From assembly GCA_017438675.1 (NCBI GenBank), contig JAFRUW010000027.1, positions 1 to 8,735 on the forward strand: a stretch of DNA of 8,735 bases. The letters run 5' to 3'. This document shows positions 7,390-8,735 of the stretch, piece by piece. Source of the DNA: Oscillospiraceae bacterium (GTDB lineage: Bacteria > Bacillota > Clostridia > Oscillospirales > Oscillospiraceae). The position numbers and the translations under genes are program-made. Under the pieces are notes generated by a model. It had not been told where the DNA came from. It did not search any database and saw only the letters and a program-made list of their open reading frames with translations. Within the stretch, counting starts at the first letter, position 1; every line of letters begins with the position of its first letter.

Positions 7390-8735
7390 ATGTTTAAAAT
7401 AGGCTTCGACAACGAAAAATATCTGAAGATGCAATCGGAGCGGATCAGAGAACGGATCACACAGTTCGGCGGCAAGCTGTACCTGGAATTCGGCGGCAAG
7501 CTGTTCGACGATTATCACGCCTCCCGTGTCCTTCCGGGGTTTCTGCCCGACAGTAAGATAAAAATGCTCTCCCAGCTCAAGGATCAGGCGGAGATCATTA
7601 TCGTTATAAACGCCGAGGACATAGAGAAAAACAAGACCAGGGGCGATCTGGGCATCACCTACGATCAGGACGTTCTGCGGCTTATCGACATTTTCCGCGG
7701 CTTCGGCTTTCTGGTCGGCAGCGTAGTCATCACAAGATTTGAGGGCCAGGCCTCTGCCGAGATGTTCAAGGAGCGGCTGGAGTCCATGGGTGTCAAGGTG
7801 TACCGTCACTACCCCATCCCCGGCTACCCTTCGGATCTGTCAAGCATCGTATGCGACAGCGGCTTCGGAAAAAACGACTATATAGAGACCTCCAGATCCC
7901 TCATCGTGGTCACCGCCCCCGGCCCCGGAAGCGGCAAGATGGCCACATGCCTGAGCCAGCTTTACAACGACTACGAGCGGGGCATCTCCTCCGGCTATGC
8001 CAAGTATGAGACCTTCCCCATCTGGAACCTTCCCCTTAAGCACCCCGTAAACCTTGCCTACGAAGCGGCCACCGCCGATCTTGCCGACGTGAATATGATC
8101 GACCCCTTCCACTTCGACGCCTACAACGAGGTCACGGTAAACTACAACAGGGATGTGGAGATTTTCCCGGTCCTCAACGCCATGTTTGAGAAGATCTACG
8201 GTGAATCCCCCTACAAGTCCCCCACAGATATGGGCGTAAACATGGCGGGCAAGTGCATCACTGACGACGAGGCGGTGTCAAGCGCCGCCAAGGATGAGAT
8301 CATCCGCCGGTATTACTCCGCCATGTGCAACAAGCGCAGGGGCCTTTCCGACGGCTCCGATGCCATGAAGATAGAGCTCATCATGAAGCGGGCGGGCATC
8401 ACGCCCGAGCACCGGGCCGTAACAGTTGCGGCTCTCAAAAAGGAACAGGAGACCGGCGAGCCCGCGGCGGCCATCGAGCTGCCCGACGGCAGGATCGTAA
8501 CCGGCAAGACAACGGAGCTTCTCGGCGCCGCATCCGCAGCCCTCTTAAACGCCCTCAAGCTGCTGGGCGGCATCGAGGACAGCGCCCATCTTATCCCGCC
8601 CTCCTTTATACAGCCCGTTCAGGAGCTGAAAACAGGCCATCTTGGGAGCCAGAACCCCCACCTCCACACCGACGAGATACTGGTGGCCCTCTCCATATCC
8701 GCCTCCGCCGACCCCAGGGCGCAGGTGGCCATCGA
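7390..8735 (+). CDS. DUF1846 family protein, 3' end cut by window edge
   Basis: The first 448 codons of a protein I recognise as a member of the DUF1846 family (usually about 500 residues), common in Firmicutes and of unknown biochemical role. The opening [19 protein letters not shown] and the segments [12 protein letters not shown] (30-41), ASRVLPGF (44-51), PGYPSDL (144-150) and [17 protein letters not shown] (239-255) are typical of the family. APGPGSGKM (176-184) follows a hydrophobic strand (LIVVT) and resembles a nucleotide-binding loop, but it lacks the first Gly and the Ser/Thr after Lys of a classical Walker A, so phosphate binding is only a suggestion. No signal peptide or membrane helix is visible, so it is probably cytoplasmic. 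The ATG at 7390 has GCGGAGG (7374-7380) 9 nt upstream and its own promoter. Probably only the last ~50 codons are missing. Confidence 0.92.
   Translation, partial: MFKIGFDNEKYLKMQSERIRERITQFGGKLYLEFGGKLFDDYHASRVLPGFLPDSKIKMLSQLKDQAEIIIVINAEDIEKNKTRGDLGITYDQDVLRLIDIFRGFGFLVGSVVITRFEGQASAEMFKERLESMGVKVYRHYPIPGYPSDLSSIVCDSGFGKNDYIETSRSLIVVTAPGPGSGKMATCLSQLYNDYERGISSGYAKYETFPIWNLPLKHPVNLAYEAATADLADVNMIDPFHFDAYNEVTVNYNRDVEIFPVLNAMFEKIYGESPYKSPTDMGVNMAGKCITDDEAVSSAAKDEIIRRYYSAMCNKRRGLSDGSDAMKIELIMKRAGITPEHRAVTVAALKKEQETGEPAAAIELPDGRIVTGKTTELLGAASAALLNALKLLGGIEDSAHLIPPSFIQPVQELKTGHLGSQNPHLHTDEILVALSISASADPRAQVAI
7465..7504 (+). repeat. 16-nt in-frame repeat inside the DUF1846 gene
   Basis: TTCGGCGGCAAGCTGT occurs exactly at 7465-7480 and 7489-7504, a 24-nt period, encoding FGGKLYLE followed by FGGKLFDD (residues 27-42). 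The second FGGKL belongs to the conserved family motif; the first could be a similar native segment or the product of local duplication or conversion. Confidence 0.7.

Noticed and set aside
7357..8573. Minus-strand open frames opposite the DUF1846 gene (7357-7809, 7840-8112, 8313-8573)
   Set aside because: All lie within a strongly recognisable plus-strand coding sequence and match no family.
1..8735. Mobile element, CRISPR array, tRNA or rRNA
   Set aside because: No transposase, terminal inverted repeats, regularly spaced repeats or tRNA/rRNA-like sequence was seen; the window is almost filled by housekeeping genes.

Overview
This is an ordinary but well-preserved stretch of a bacterial chromosome. 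It holds most of a rotary V-type (A/V-type) ATPase operon on the minus strand and the first ~448 codons of a DUF1846-family gene on the plus strand. Gene order, Shine-Dalgarno sites, sigma-A-like promoters and protein sequences all point to a Firmicute, most likely a GC-rich anaerobic member of the Clostridia. That taxon is an inference from family resemblance, not from a marker gene.

Layout, read in the direction of ATPase transcription (right to left): a sigma-A-type promoter (7230-7258); a ~130-nt GC-rich leader (about 7223-7094); the peripheral-stalk coiled-coil subunit G/H (6794-7093); the membrane a-like subunit I (4898-6760); the ion-binding rotor-ring subunit K (4429-4905); stalk subunit E (3728-4390); central-stalk adaptor C (2854-3720); central-stalk F (2538-2861); catalytic A (734-2515); and nucleotide-binding B (up to 737, cut by the left edge). 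This is the order F-I-K-E-C-G-A-B of the Enterococcus hirae ntp operon; the next gene expected off the left edge is subunit D. Several junctions overlap (I/K 8 nt, C/F 8 nt, A/B 4 nt as ATGA) and the gaps are at most 38 nt, so one polycistronic, partly translationally coupled unit is likely.

Together the products form the complete membrane sector (I and K ring), the peripheral stalks (E and G/H), part of the central stalk (C and F; D is missing from the window) and the A3B3 catalytic head. Subunit K keeps the residues that coordinate sodium in the E. hirae ring (L55, T58, Q59, Q110, E139, with Y62), so the enzyme is probably a Na+-translocating pump or synthase.

The right-hand ~1.4 kb carries a divergently transcribed DUF1846 gene (7390 to beyond 8735) with its own promoter (7317-7345) and a good ribosome binding site. 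I found no tRNA, rRNA, CRISPR array, insertion sequence, attachment site or phage gene. I do not see a clearly novel system. The items worth a second look are the Na+ signature, the TTG start of subunit I, the structured leader, and the divergent pairing with a protein of unknown function.
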